Origin: Spirogloea muscicola
Lineage: Eukaryota > Streptophyta > Zygnematophyceae > Spirogloeales > Spirogloeaceae
DNA: 20,080 bases
Reading direction: 5' to 3'
NCBI GenBank assembly: GCA_009602725.1
Contig: WELB01000027.1
Span: 362,511 to 382,590 of the forward strand
How positions within the stretch are numbered: position 1 is the stretch's first letter; each line of letters opens with the position of its first letter. Shown piece after piece: positions 1 through 7,945 of this stretch. Both the position numbers and the translations under genes were made by a program. The notes under the pieces were generated by a model that saw only the letters and a list, made by a program, of their open reading frames with translations, was not told the origin of the DNA and ran no database searches.

Positions 1-180
1 TGCAAAGCATTAGCCTGAGCACGCTGCGAACAGGCCGAAACTCGGCGTCGCAAGAACGACAGCTATGCAAAGAAAAAGAGGGGCTAGCAAAGCCAGCCCA
101 GAAAAGAATGGACAATATCCAAAGGCCACAAAACGGTGCCGAAAAAGGACATTCAGCCCCTCAGTCGCCGCACCCTGACG

Positions 181-195
181 ATGGCCGCCGCCGCA

Positions 196-240
<45 letters not shown>

Positions 241-246
241 GCCGCC
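181..246 (+). repeat. GCC triplet tract at the presumed start of the ATP synthase subunit gene
   Basis: This is a nearly pure GCC/CCG triplet run. In the frame of ATG 181 it encodes 13 alanines, then V-A-T and four more alanines. In the frame that continues directly into exon 2 it encodes polyarginine instead. It could be coding, 5' untranslated, or both depending on transcript start, and it is a likely site of length variation and sequencing error. Confidence 0.8.
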
Positions 247-1751
247 GGTCATGGCGCGGGCGTCCAGCCCGTCGCCCGGCCTCGGTGGCGAGCCTGCTGA
301 CGGGCCCCTTCCCTCCCGCCACCCGCTGTGCCGCCGCAGAGGACATCGTGGCGTCCATGTTCGTGAGCCAGCAGAGCCAGTTCCGGGCGTACCTCCGGGA
401 GCTGGAGAAGGTGCGCGTGCCGCTGGACCCCGGCGACGAGGCCGCGGTGCGCGACTACGCCGACTCCGTCAAGACCATCCGCAAAAAGTGAGCGCCGCGC
501 CCTCGTCGCCTGCTGGCCCGCGGCCTCCGGCGGCTGCTGGCTGTGACGCCGCTGGTCGTTTGCCGAGCTCTGATCCAACGGGACTGGCGATCGCTACCAT
601 GGATGGCTACCGTCGTGGCCAGCTCCGGCTGGCGAGCCCCTCACGGCGTGGCGGCTCTGGCCGGCCAGCTGAGGAGCGCGCGGCCCTGCGTCTGCGCAGG
701 CTGGGCGTCCCGTCCTTCACGGAGAAGCTGGGGGACCTACTCGACGCCGCCGCCGAGGAGGCTCCGGACGTCCGCACGTACATCATGGAGGCGGCTCAGA
801 TCCGCAAGGAGTAGGCTGCAACCCTCGGGCCCTCGCCCTTGCAAGCTTGGCTACAGGCCTGACTTGTGCGACGAGCTATGGCAGCTGGCTTGGTCTTGTC
901 AGTCTTGACGGGGTCGCCTCTGTGACTCCGCCAAGCAGGCTGGGCGTGGAGAACGATCTCGGTGCGGAGGAGCCCACTCTCAAGGCACTGGCGGATGTCG
1001 AGAAGAAGCTGGGCAAGCCCCTGACGTTTGACGACGCCAAGGGCCTGAGCCTCTTCCAGGAGCAGATGCAGAAGATATACACCACGTACGAACTCGCGAG
1101 CCCTTGCTGCCACACTGTTGCCCTTGCTGCCGCGTGTATATGCAACTGAACTACCGCGCTACACCTTGGTAGCAGCAACTGCCACTGTCTTGAGTATTGG
1201 AGCAGTGGACAGAGGATGATATGCAATGCCCAACAAAGCTCTAACTGTGGTGAACCGCAATCAATGGCAGATGCCGTGTATTCCCTGCTACTCTTTTAAG
1301 CATTTCAATATGGCATGCTCCCATTCCAAAAGAATTCCAAGAAGTGACCTCACACGATTTGTTCACCAGGCTGGGTTTAACGGGATCGGACGAGGACTTG
1401 GAGGAAGAGACAGAGTTTGCGCTTGCCAAGGCCGAGATTGCCAAGTTGCACGATGAGGCATTGGAGAAGATGGAGAGCTTCAAGCGCAGGTGCGAGACAG
1501 GCCGCTGAACACTGCCAGCTTACTTGCAGTGGTGCAGACAACTCAGATGCTTGACTGATTGGCAGCGCCAAGGGACTACAATGTTCTTGAGCATGACAAT
1601 GCAGGGGAGTTAAAGCTTATCGTCTCCATTCAAGATTCTTCGTGCCGCATGCTGCTAGCACTTACTTTACGCTGCTGCCATGCCAAGCAGGGACCACTTG
1701 GACGACATCAAGGTTGACATCAAGGGCCTGGATCCACGTGCGTACCTCTGA
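181..1751 (+). CDS. Mitochondrial ATP synthase 24 kDa subunit (plant FAd / MGP1 type), six exons
   Basis: Proposed exons are 181-247, 340-487, 700-810, 939-1085, 1370-1489 and 1691-1751. All phases agree, giving 217 residues and a TGA stop at 1749-1751. Donors include GTGAGC, GTAGGC, GTACGA and GTGCGA; acceptors are CAG. The protein follows the plant 24 kDa ATP synthase subunit (Arabidopsis MGP1 is about 240 residues) as I remember it: LDPGDEAAVRDYADSVKTIR, then DVRTYIMEAAQIRKELG, NDLGAEEP, DVEKKLGKPLTFDDAKG, ALAKAEIAKLHDEALEKMES and the C-terminus DIKGLDPRAYL. In plants this is a mitochondrial subunit of the F1Fo ATP synthase needed for pollen development. The body is charged and helical, with no membrane segment. 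The start is the weak point: ATG 181 opens a run of 13 alanines and needs a 92-nt intron with a poor donor (GTCATG). That leader does not look like a standard mitochondrial presequence, so the true first exon may differ. Exons 2-6 are firm. Confidence 0.83.
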
Positions 1752-1838
1752 TGTGGTGGAGGCTTTCAGTAATACACCATCTCTTTCCAGCCCTGCCTCT
1801 GAAGAGGCAGGTCGCTGCTATGCTTTGTGGAGCTCAAA

Positions 1839-1843
1839 TGTAA
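1839..1843 (+). promoter_or_regulatory. TGTAA poly(A) signal of the ATP synthase subunit gene
   Basis: TGTAA lies 88 nt past the stop at 1751. UGUAA is the standard near-upstream poly(A) element in chlorophyte algae. The position fits a short 3' UTR and supports the assigned end of the gene. Confidence 0.6.
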
Positions 1844-2465
1844 CCGTTAAGTGGCAAGTGGAGAGGGAGGCTGCTTGCTCGGTGTAGTTGTGCAAGCGTT
1901 CGGTATGTCGATGCTACACAGTAGCTTCGACATCCACTCTCAGAAGTGTTCACATTGTAGCCTCCCATGTGCCTAAGGGAGAGAGGCAACTGAACGAGGC
2001 CTGCCCATAGCTACCTTGTACCCGTAGGCTAAGGTGGTCCTTGCTGCTTCCACATGTGTGGCACTTCCCAAAATGGGTGGTGCCGTGGCGTTTGCCACGT
2101 GTGAGACATGCCACTCAGAAAGTACCAATTGACTCAAGCCAGAGTGACAGTCACCTGCTATGACGCTTCCCCCCTCAATATGTGCTGCCAAGGTTGATGG
2201 CAGCAGGTTGGACAAGTCTCTGAAGGCTTCTGGCCGCCGGCAAGGGGCTTGTGAAGGACTCTGGCCCTTTGCATCTGGTTGGTCGCCATTTGAGGTCTAG
2301 GGAACAGGGTTCTGCAGCTCTTGCTGTGCAAGGTGGCGGACATGGCTAAGATCAAAGCTGCTGCATACGATACAGGGATGCACTCCTGACAACCAGAGCA
2401 TAGCTTGCTGCATTCTGAGATATCAAGCAGGCTAAATAGAGAGAATCTAAGGTGGTCAAGCCGGC
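1844..2465. other. Intergenic stretch between two convergent genes
   Basis: I read both strands and found no ORF with family resemblance, no splice-consistent exon series, and no RNA gene. It lies between the 3' ends of the ATP synthase subunit gene (+) and the uncharacterised gene (-), and probably holds only 3' flanks. Base composition is mixed and less GC-rich than the exons. Confidence 0.5.
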
Positions 2466-2470
2466 TTACA
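2466..2470 (-). promoter_or_regulatory. TGTAA poly(A) signal of the 256-residue conserved gene
   Basis: TTACA on + reads TGTAA on the - strand, 163 nt past the stop at 2634. It matches the chlorophyte poly(A) element and gives a plausible 3' UTR. Confidence 0.5.
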
Positions 2471-2633
2471 TATTGTGGACTCAGCTGCAATGATCAATGA
2501 ATTGCAACAAGAGCCAGCAATTGATACTAGAGAGGATAAATGTTCTGTACAAGAATGTTATGCACAGCAGATGGGGGTCACAATGGCCACCGCACCCGCT
2601 ACTTTCCCTTACTGACAACCATGACCAGCACCC

Positions 2634-4070
2634 CTAGCGCAGGAGGCCAAGGATGATACGGCTTGATGTCCAGATGGCCACGAGCGTCGCCCGGATCACG
2701 ATGGGGTTCTTGTATATCCTGCGATCATGCGGGCAACCAGACCATGGGACCAAGCAAGCCAGCTCACTAATATCATGCACTTGCCACTAGCTATGCTCTG
2801 CAGCTGAAGGCAATGATCAATCAAACAACTCACCCGAATGCTGTCGTGGCCCAGTAAGCGGATGTGTACAAGAAGCGGCCCCAGTCCCAGAAGCGCCGCA
2901 GCGTGCTCTTGCGCCGCAACTCTGTGAATGCCTGTGCCATGGCTGTGGGCACAGGGAACGTGCAATGGCAAACTCAAGAGTCTAGTCAGGCCCGATGCTG
3001 CCACCGCCAATAGGTGCTGCAATCTGGTCGCGACCATTGGCTCTTATCGTCCAAAGTCCAGCAAAGAGTGGGCACATACCAAAGGAACACCCAGGACTGA
3101 GGGATACAGAGGAATGTCACATGTAAGCAAGAATGTGCATCATCGATGCAAGACTGCTCACAGCAGACCACAATCTGATGACTCACCATCCTGCAGCTCC
3201 TTTGGTTGCAAGTTCTGCGGGACACAAGGCTGGCCGCAGTCAGATGAGACAAGCAGCAATCATCATGCAATGTCGATACTGGAATTCCATTTACATCACC
3301 TTCCACTCGTGCTGCACAATGCTGCACCGTGCTAGTCACACTCAATGTGGCATAAGAAGCTGTTCAGTGGTGTCATGTGTGCCTCCGTGTATAAACCTTG
3401 GTCTGGGGTAGCGTAGAGACGTAACGTGCGACGACGTTGGCAATGGCGTCAATGACATCCTCTTTGTCCACGACGACATAGCTCTCGCCGCCCCACTCAT
3501 CTGCGGCCTCCTTGCCGGCGAGGCCGTAAGAGTTGGCGTCCGTGACCCACAGCCACCAGCTGGGGTCATCGAGGTTGACGTTGACCTCGAACCCATCTGC
3601 ATCAAGACCATTGAGGCGAGGCAGTAAGGCCATCTCGTTCATCACAGCCACATAGGAGCGCCTTCTCTCCATTCTCGTCTCTGCGGCGATAGCACTATGT
3701 CATGCCCGCTTGGATGCCTGCATGGCGGCCTGCATGAGATGGGGGGCTTGCCGAAGCCGAGCGCATGGGTCGAGCTCTGCAGACCTCTGTCGACGGCCCG
3801 CGTCGTCGCCTCGTCGGTGGCTGCCTGGGGCGAGGCCGAGGACGACGACGACGAGGACGAGGCCAACGAGGCCGAGGCCGAGGACGAGGGGCCACCCGTT
3901 GGCCCGGAGGCGGAGGCGGCCATGGAGGTGCTCCGCAGCTCCTGCAGTTTGGCGAGGAACTCGGGCGAGTCCACGCGCTGCTGCAGCCGCTCGAACAACT
4001 GCCGCTCGTCGCCGCGGGCGGGCGTGGCCGTCAGCAGCGCAAGCAAGGCCGGCGGCAATGGCTCCGTCAT
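2634..4070 (-). CDS. Conserved green-lineage protein of unknown function, five exons
   Basis: Exons in transcript order are 4070-3785, 3680-3397, 3214-3187 (28-nt microexon), 2921-2834 and 2718-2634. Phases agree throughout, giving 256 residues and a TAG stop at 2636-2634. The start is ATG 4070-4068 (MTEPLPPALLALLTATP). Residues 1-47 are helical and end in EFLAKLQELRS. About 48-80 are a Ser/Ala-rich linker. The core runs from MERRRSYVAVMNEMA (about 99) through VNLDDPSWWLWVTDANSYGL and YVVVDKEDVIDAIANVVARY to LPQTK. The microexon adds NLQPKELQD. The last two exons encode RRFWDWGRFLYTSAYWATTA and a hydrophobic tail (IYKNPIVIRATLVAIWTSS), possibly a membrane or membrane-associated helix. I recall plant proteins with the same architecture but cannot name a function. 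The strict phase match and conserved-looking W/D/Y motifs make a real gene very likely. Confidence 0.8.
3187..3214 (-). other. 28-nt microexon (NLQPKELQD + 1 nt)
   Basis: On the - strand the sequence CCGCAG precedes AACTTG, and the exon ends GATG before the strong donor GTGAGT. Nine codons plus one base link the phase-0 end of exon 2 (AAG before GTTTAT) to the phase-1 start of exon 4 (AG-TTG), restoring GAG. Without it the neighbouring exons are out of phase. The encoded residues also fill the position where I recall a related Leu/Gln motif in plant homologues. Confidence 0.75.
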
Positions 4071-4639
4071 GCCGGAAGAAGGCCATTGCAGGCCCTGCAG
4101 CCGGCACTGGACACGCCGCCGTCGCCGCCGGGCGACGGCACGCCGCCACAGCCGCTGCCAGACTGGCCGGCACGACGGCTTGCCCAGCAAGGGCTGCGCG
4201 AGCCTAGCAATGGACCCCCACAGAAGGCTGCCGAGGGCGGGGCGTGGCTCACTTCCGCGGTGCCGGAGTGGGAGTTCAGCGCGGGGCCGAGCCAGGCCGC
4301 GCCGCCTCCGCCGCCGCCGCCGCCGCCGCCGCCGAGGGCGTCAAGGGCGCCGCGGCANGCGGTCCAGCGCCGCCCACGCCGCCTCCGCGATCTCCGCCGC
4401 GGCGGCCGCCGCCTCCAGCGGCGACGGCCCCGCGTGGCCAAGCATGGCGGCCGCCATGGACGCGCGCGCGCCCTAGAAGTGGGCCCTGGGTGCCCTAAAG
4501 CTGTTAAGCGCCCGCACGCGTAACCGCCGGTTATCAGCCTCCCGATCGGGACCTCCCACGACGTGATGAGCCTTTCTGGTCGCAGGGTCGCTTGCCCAGG
4601 TGTTCAGTTTGGGCATTCTAGCGTCCCGCAAGCCATCGT
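4071..4639. other. GC-rich upstream region with CGG triplet tract; coding status unclear
   Basis: This lies upstream of the conserved - strand gene. Overlapping long frames exist on both strands because the region is about three-quarters GC and contains a CCG/CGG run (about 4293-4335). On the - strand an ATG near 4457 opens an alanine-rich reading (MAAAMLGHAGPSPLEAAA) that stops after about 40 codons. It could be an upstream exon or uORF, but nothing ties it to a family. Base 4358 is N. From about 4500 the composition drops and no coding signal is seen before the LINE remnants. Confidence 0.4.
4293..4335 (+). repeat. CCG/CGG triplet tract
   Basis: This is a nearly pure CCG run followed closely by an ambiguous base at 4358. 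It resembles the triplet tract at 181-246. It encodes proline, alanine or arginine runs on + and glycine or alanine runs on -, so it generates spurious long ORFs. Confidence 0.8.
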
Positions 4640-4890
4640 AGCATGCTATAGGATGCGGCTATCATTAAGTCTGCAGCGCTCCCAGGCACTCGCGATGCAC
4701 CAGCGTGCTGGTCGTGCAATTAGCCCAGGCTAGTGGCTTCCGTGGTGGTGGTTTGGCTCCTCAGCATAGCTTGTCAGATATGCATGTGCTCACTCGGGGA
4801 TATTAGTGTCCCCCTTAGCCAGCTCATTACCTTAATCAACAGGACATTTGTAAGGCTAGAATTGGCCTCCCTTTCAATTTCATGCGCACC
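4640..4890 (+). mobile_element. LINE-like 3' end, copy A
   Basis: At 4650-4724 the + strand reads RMRLSLSLQRSQALAMHQRA then GRAI, matching RMRLSVSLQRSMAHALHLRA then GRAL in copy B (5244-5323) and RSQAHAVHLRAGRALAA in copy C (5570-5619). The sequence after it (about 4750-4810) matches the tail of copy B, and the tail near 4871-4890 (atttcatgcgcaccg) recurs in copy C at 5716-5731. This is the C-terminus plus 3' tail of a 5'-truncated non-LTR element. Confidence 0.5.
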
Positions 4891-4904
4891 GCGCGCCTTC
4901 TCTC

Positions 4905-5480
4905 TACACCATACGCGTCGTGGTGACCTGGTGGCGTCCACGCCGGGAGGTGGCGCGCGGATCATAGCCGATGTAGTCACCACCGATGTGGTCGACCGCT
5001 CCAACCTGGGGCTCTCTGCCTCGCGGGCAGGCCACGCTGCCTCGAAGGCCGCTCGCTGCAAGGCGGCCAAGCACTCCGACCACCCACCTGCCGACGAGTT
5101 CGTCCCCTTGGCGGTGAACGTGCACGGGGCTCTTGGGTCCCAGTGGCTTGACCTGTTGGCTAGGCTTGCGCGGCGGGCTGTGTCCCGCAGACGCGGCGAG
5201 CCAGCCGACTTCAACGCCCCTGGCTCGTGGGCTCAGGTATACCGAATGCGCCTCTCTGTATCCCTGCAGCGGTCCATGGCCCACGCTCTGCATCTGCGAG
5301 CTGGCCGTGCTCTCGCTGCGGGCTCTGGCATTCGTCAGGGTGATAGCTTCCCGGCAGCTAGTCTGTCGGATCTGAGGCTCCTCACTCGTAATTACTGAGT
5401 GATCCATCCTCCCCCTGTTTTCCCATAGCATCCTCAGGCCCCTTTGTAGCTGCTCACCGCTCTTAGGCCCCTCTGAACCT
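4905..5480 (+). mobile_element. LINE-like 3' end, copy B, with C-terminal nuclease-like domain
   Basis: An open stretch at about 4905-5398 encodes about 165 residues ending in TGA at 5396-5398. It starts RRGDLVAS, then RIIADVVTTDV, a basic stretch (KAARCKAAKHSD), FVPLAVNVHGALGSQWLDLL, and the family C-terminus RMRLSVSLQRSMAHALHLRA. This order (GDLV, then a hydrophobic stretch ending in ADV, a Lys-rich helix, FVPLAVxxxGxLG) is what I recall downstream of reverse transcriptase in some algal and protist non-LTR elements, where it resembles a PD-(D/E)XK fold. That fold is inference; no reverse transcriptase is present here. The 5' part of the element is missing, as is usual for truncated LINE insertions. 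The tail runs to about 5480. Confidence 0.5.
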
Positions 5481-5489
5481 TTGTGAATT

Positions 5490-5745
5490 CTTTTTGGGCT
5501 GGCTTTTCGCAGCCCTTGCCCCCATTGGGAGTGCCACTTCTTCTCTTGGGGCTATGCGTTGCCTTCCCACGGTCCCAGGCTCACGCAGTGCACTTGCGGG
5601 CAGGCCGCGCTTTGGCTGCTTACTTCTGGGGCGCGTCGGGGTGCCTCTTTCCAATGAATGACATGTGTCTAATATCAATTCTTAGATCTTGTCTTGGCCT
5701 GAATTTGCCACCTTTTTCCATTTCATGCGCACCGTGCTCCTTCAG
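5490..5745 (+). mobile_element. LINE-like 3' end, copy C
   Basis: RSQAHAVHLRAGRALAA at 5570-5619, preceded by LCVAFP (compare LSVSLQ in copy B), marks a third C-terminal fragment. Its tail ends with catttcatgcgcaccgtg (5716-5733), as in copy A. It is more diverged than copy B, and only about 250 bp are recognisable. Confidence 0.45.
5493..5528 (-). repeat. Hairpin-like dispersed repeat, inverted copy
   Basis: The reverse complement carries ATGGGGGCAAGGGCTG then CGAAAAGCCAGCCCAAA. It matches 10574-10606 at 31 of 33 positions, and weaker similarity continues into the flank. The core GGGCTG / CAGCCC can pair around an 8-nt loop. Confidence 0.55.
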
Positions 5746-5844
5746 ACCTGGGACTGGTCTTGCTAGATCTAGACTAGACCCGAGAGAATACATCCAGTCC
5801 TAATCCCTCTGCATCTAATCAGTGTCCTTGTGTGGACAATTTGC

Positions 5845-5863
5845 ATTGGTGCTCAATGTATGG
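5845..5863 (+). repeat. Left copy of a short direct repeat around the retroelement pair
   Basis: attggtgctcaatgtatgg here resembles 10179-10200, which has one substitution and a 3-base insertion. The two copies bracket the inverted retroelement pair. Given the window length the match could be chance. Confidence 0.2.
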
Positions 5864-5979
5864 ACTTGAGGTCTGATCATGTCTTAGACACTGCAGTTGA
5901 CCCCTCGGATACTGTTCCGAATGTATTCTTTGTGTAACAGAGCTATCCGAAGCGGTAACATCCTCTGAAAGGGCGCCTC

Positions 5980-7915
5980 GTCAACATGTCTCAAGGAGAC
6001 AAGCCTCGATATCAAGGTACTCCTGGTGGTGCTTCCTTGCCCGAGAGTAAGGGCCACGACAATGTTGGATTTGCCAATTGCGGATGGAGGGCTGTAAGAT
6101 AAGCAGAGAAGATGCCATGCTTTTGCAGAAACGGTACCTCAGTCATGAGGCCAGGGATGTCTATCGGAGATCGAGAAAGTCCATCCTGTCCATGACTAAG
6201 CCAATAGTTACTGATGCAACCCCTGCCGAGAGAGCAACTGGTCCTCAGCTACTAGACGATCCCGTCAGTGAGATGTTTAAGCGTCTTGCTCAGCAGTCCC
6301 CTGAGATACTATGATGTTTGAACAGGGACTGCAGAATTGTAGCCGCAGACCCGATGATTTGGTGACAGCTTGCTATTTCCGATTTCTGAAGCTTTTTGAG
6401 AAGTCTCAGACCCAGATTAGTAAATAGGAGTTGGCTGTGCAGTTTCTACGCGTTTTTGCAGGCAAAGCCATATTTCAAACACAAACTTTACTTATCATGC
6501 AGCGTCAACAGCTAAACAAGGACGAATATGATGTAGATGATGCCTACAAAGTGATGCTAGACAAGGAGAACAATGACTACACTTTACACAAATTAGATGA
6601 GCGCTGTGCAGGTACTGGAAGTCCCCAAGGATCGAAGCAGGCTTCGAAAGACAACACTGAATGAGAAGGTATGAAGTGGGCTGATGCTGTTTCCTCCTCT
6701 GATGGATGATCCGTATATTAAGAGATCTACTGATCATTCTCGTCCAGTCCCAGAGTGTCATGGGTGTGGAAGGAAAGGCTATATCAAGAAAGATTGCAAG
6801 TCTTTGCATCAGACTACTGCTACTTGCGCATATCGCACAAGGCAGCAGGTCAGTCATTGAATAGCAGTGCTGGCGGAAGTACCCTGAGAAACTGCCTATG
6901 TCCTCAAGAAGCAAGGTAGCTGCGGGGATGAGTTACCAGCAACCAGTCAATCCGCCGAGCCTCATGATACAAAATTTGAGTAGATGGTAAGACAAATTGC
7001 TGAGTTGACCAAGCAACTTGCCATTAACAGAAGAGCAGGTGGGGAATCAAGGTGGTCTCTGCGACGATTTCTCATACGGATTACTCCGAGGAGGACGAGG
7101 ATCATCCGCCATTGTCCTTTAATTTAAGTGAGGGATCAGAGCATGCTTATGACGGGTATAATCTGACATCAAGCAATTCCCTGCTGCAGTAGCAATGTCT
7201 GTATCGGAAGCCATTCGTTATCCACTAAAGAGTGGTGAAAGTGAGTCGCGGCAAAACGCCAGTCTGGCAATGCGAGGTACCCTGCAAGTGATTGATGTTG
7301 CAAGCAGTGAAGTACCTCCTCGTGTGGTGCCAAGTTCTGACCTTCAAGCACTGGCACTTCCCATTTTGGCAGTGTCCAGTGATGCATTTCTAGGAGGAAT
7401 GCATGCAACTCCAGCCCTTTAGCTTGAAGGACATTGGTGTGTCTGAGGAAACTATGATCAGATTGGTCACAAAATGCAGCGTAGATGATACCAGTGGCGT
7501 GCATGTGAAGAATTCAGCTGACCCTGTGATAGCCGAGACAGCACTCAGCCTGTCAGATACCTGTATCATTCCTTGCAGACCCCCGAAGGAGAGGAGTGCC
7601 GAACTGGCAGCGGTAGCTATGATCGTTAAAGGTGTCGTGACCGTGGCTACAGAAAACTATTCAACAAGGCCATCTACAGTCCTTCTGGACACAGGTGCTC
7701 AGCCAGCCCTCATTAGCTATCGCTTGGCGTCACCAACAAACCTCTTCCTATTCCATTATATGCTGTGGACTCTAGTCTGCGCACATACTTTTCAGCTGTG
7801 TGCTTGATTAGCAGAGCGACTACTTATGATGTGTTTGCTCGGTACTGAGTTCCCGATTCCATTCTTGGTGACGCTGACACACTGTCTGAGCCCCCTGTAG
7901 CATTCTTGATCTTTA
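5980..7915 (+). mobile_element. Decayed LTR-retrotransposon copy (gag to protease), + orientation
   Basis: This is a fossil LTR-type element, Ty1/copia or Ty3/gypsy, which I cannot separate without a polymerase. Its parts are a gag-like region (about 6080-6660, with LSHEARDVYRRS and LLDDPVSEMFKRLAQ), a zinc-knuckle region (about 6756-6797, starting CHGCG), and an aspartic protease around 7670-7740 (LLDTGAQP, with DTG at 7688-7696). No reverse transcriptase, RNase H, integrase or clear LTRs are seen. It is broken, with roughly half a dozen interruptions. It pairs with the opposite-strand copy at 7916-10140. The protease segments of the two are only about 70% alike as protein, which points to old insertions or an old duplication. 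Confidence 0.75.
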
Positions 7916-7945
7916 CTTACTGCCACTTACTGCCACTTATATATA
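7911..7945. other. Junction between the two inverted retroelement copies
   Basis: The two copies meet here tail to tail. The junction holds an exact 10-base tandem duplication (tactgccact twice) followed by an AT-rich run (tatatatat). Each arm's homology ends within about 200 bp of this point, just beyond the protease segment. Confidence 0.4.

Noticed and set aside
108-491. Continuous ORF with a long polyarginine N-terminus
   Set aside because: Only the part from about 340 is coding by homology. The arginine run is the GCC tract read in another frame, and exon 2 ends at a GTGAGC donor before the frame's stop.
1752-2633. Short ORFs of 80-110 codons between the convergent genes
   Set aside because: No family motif, poor composition and no splice-consistent extension.
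3697-4523. Long overlapping + strand ORFs opposite the conserved gene
   Set aside because: They are antisense shadows in very GC-rich DNA. The - strand has phase-consistent exons and recognisable conservation.
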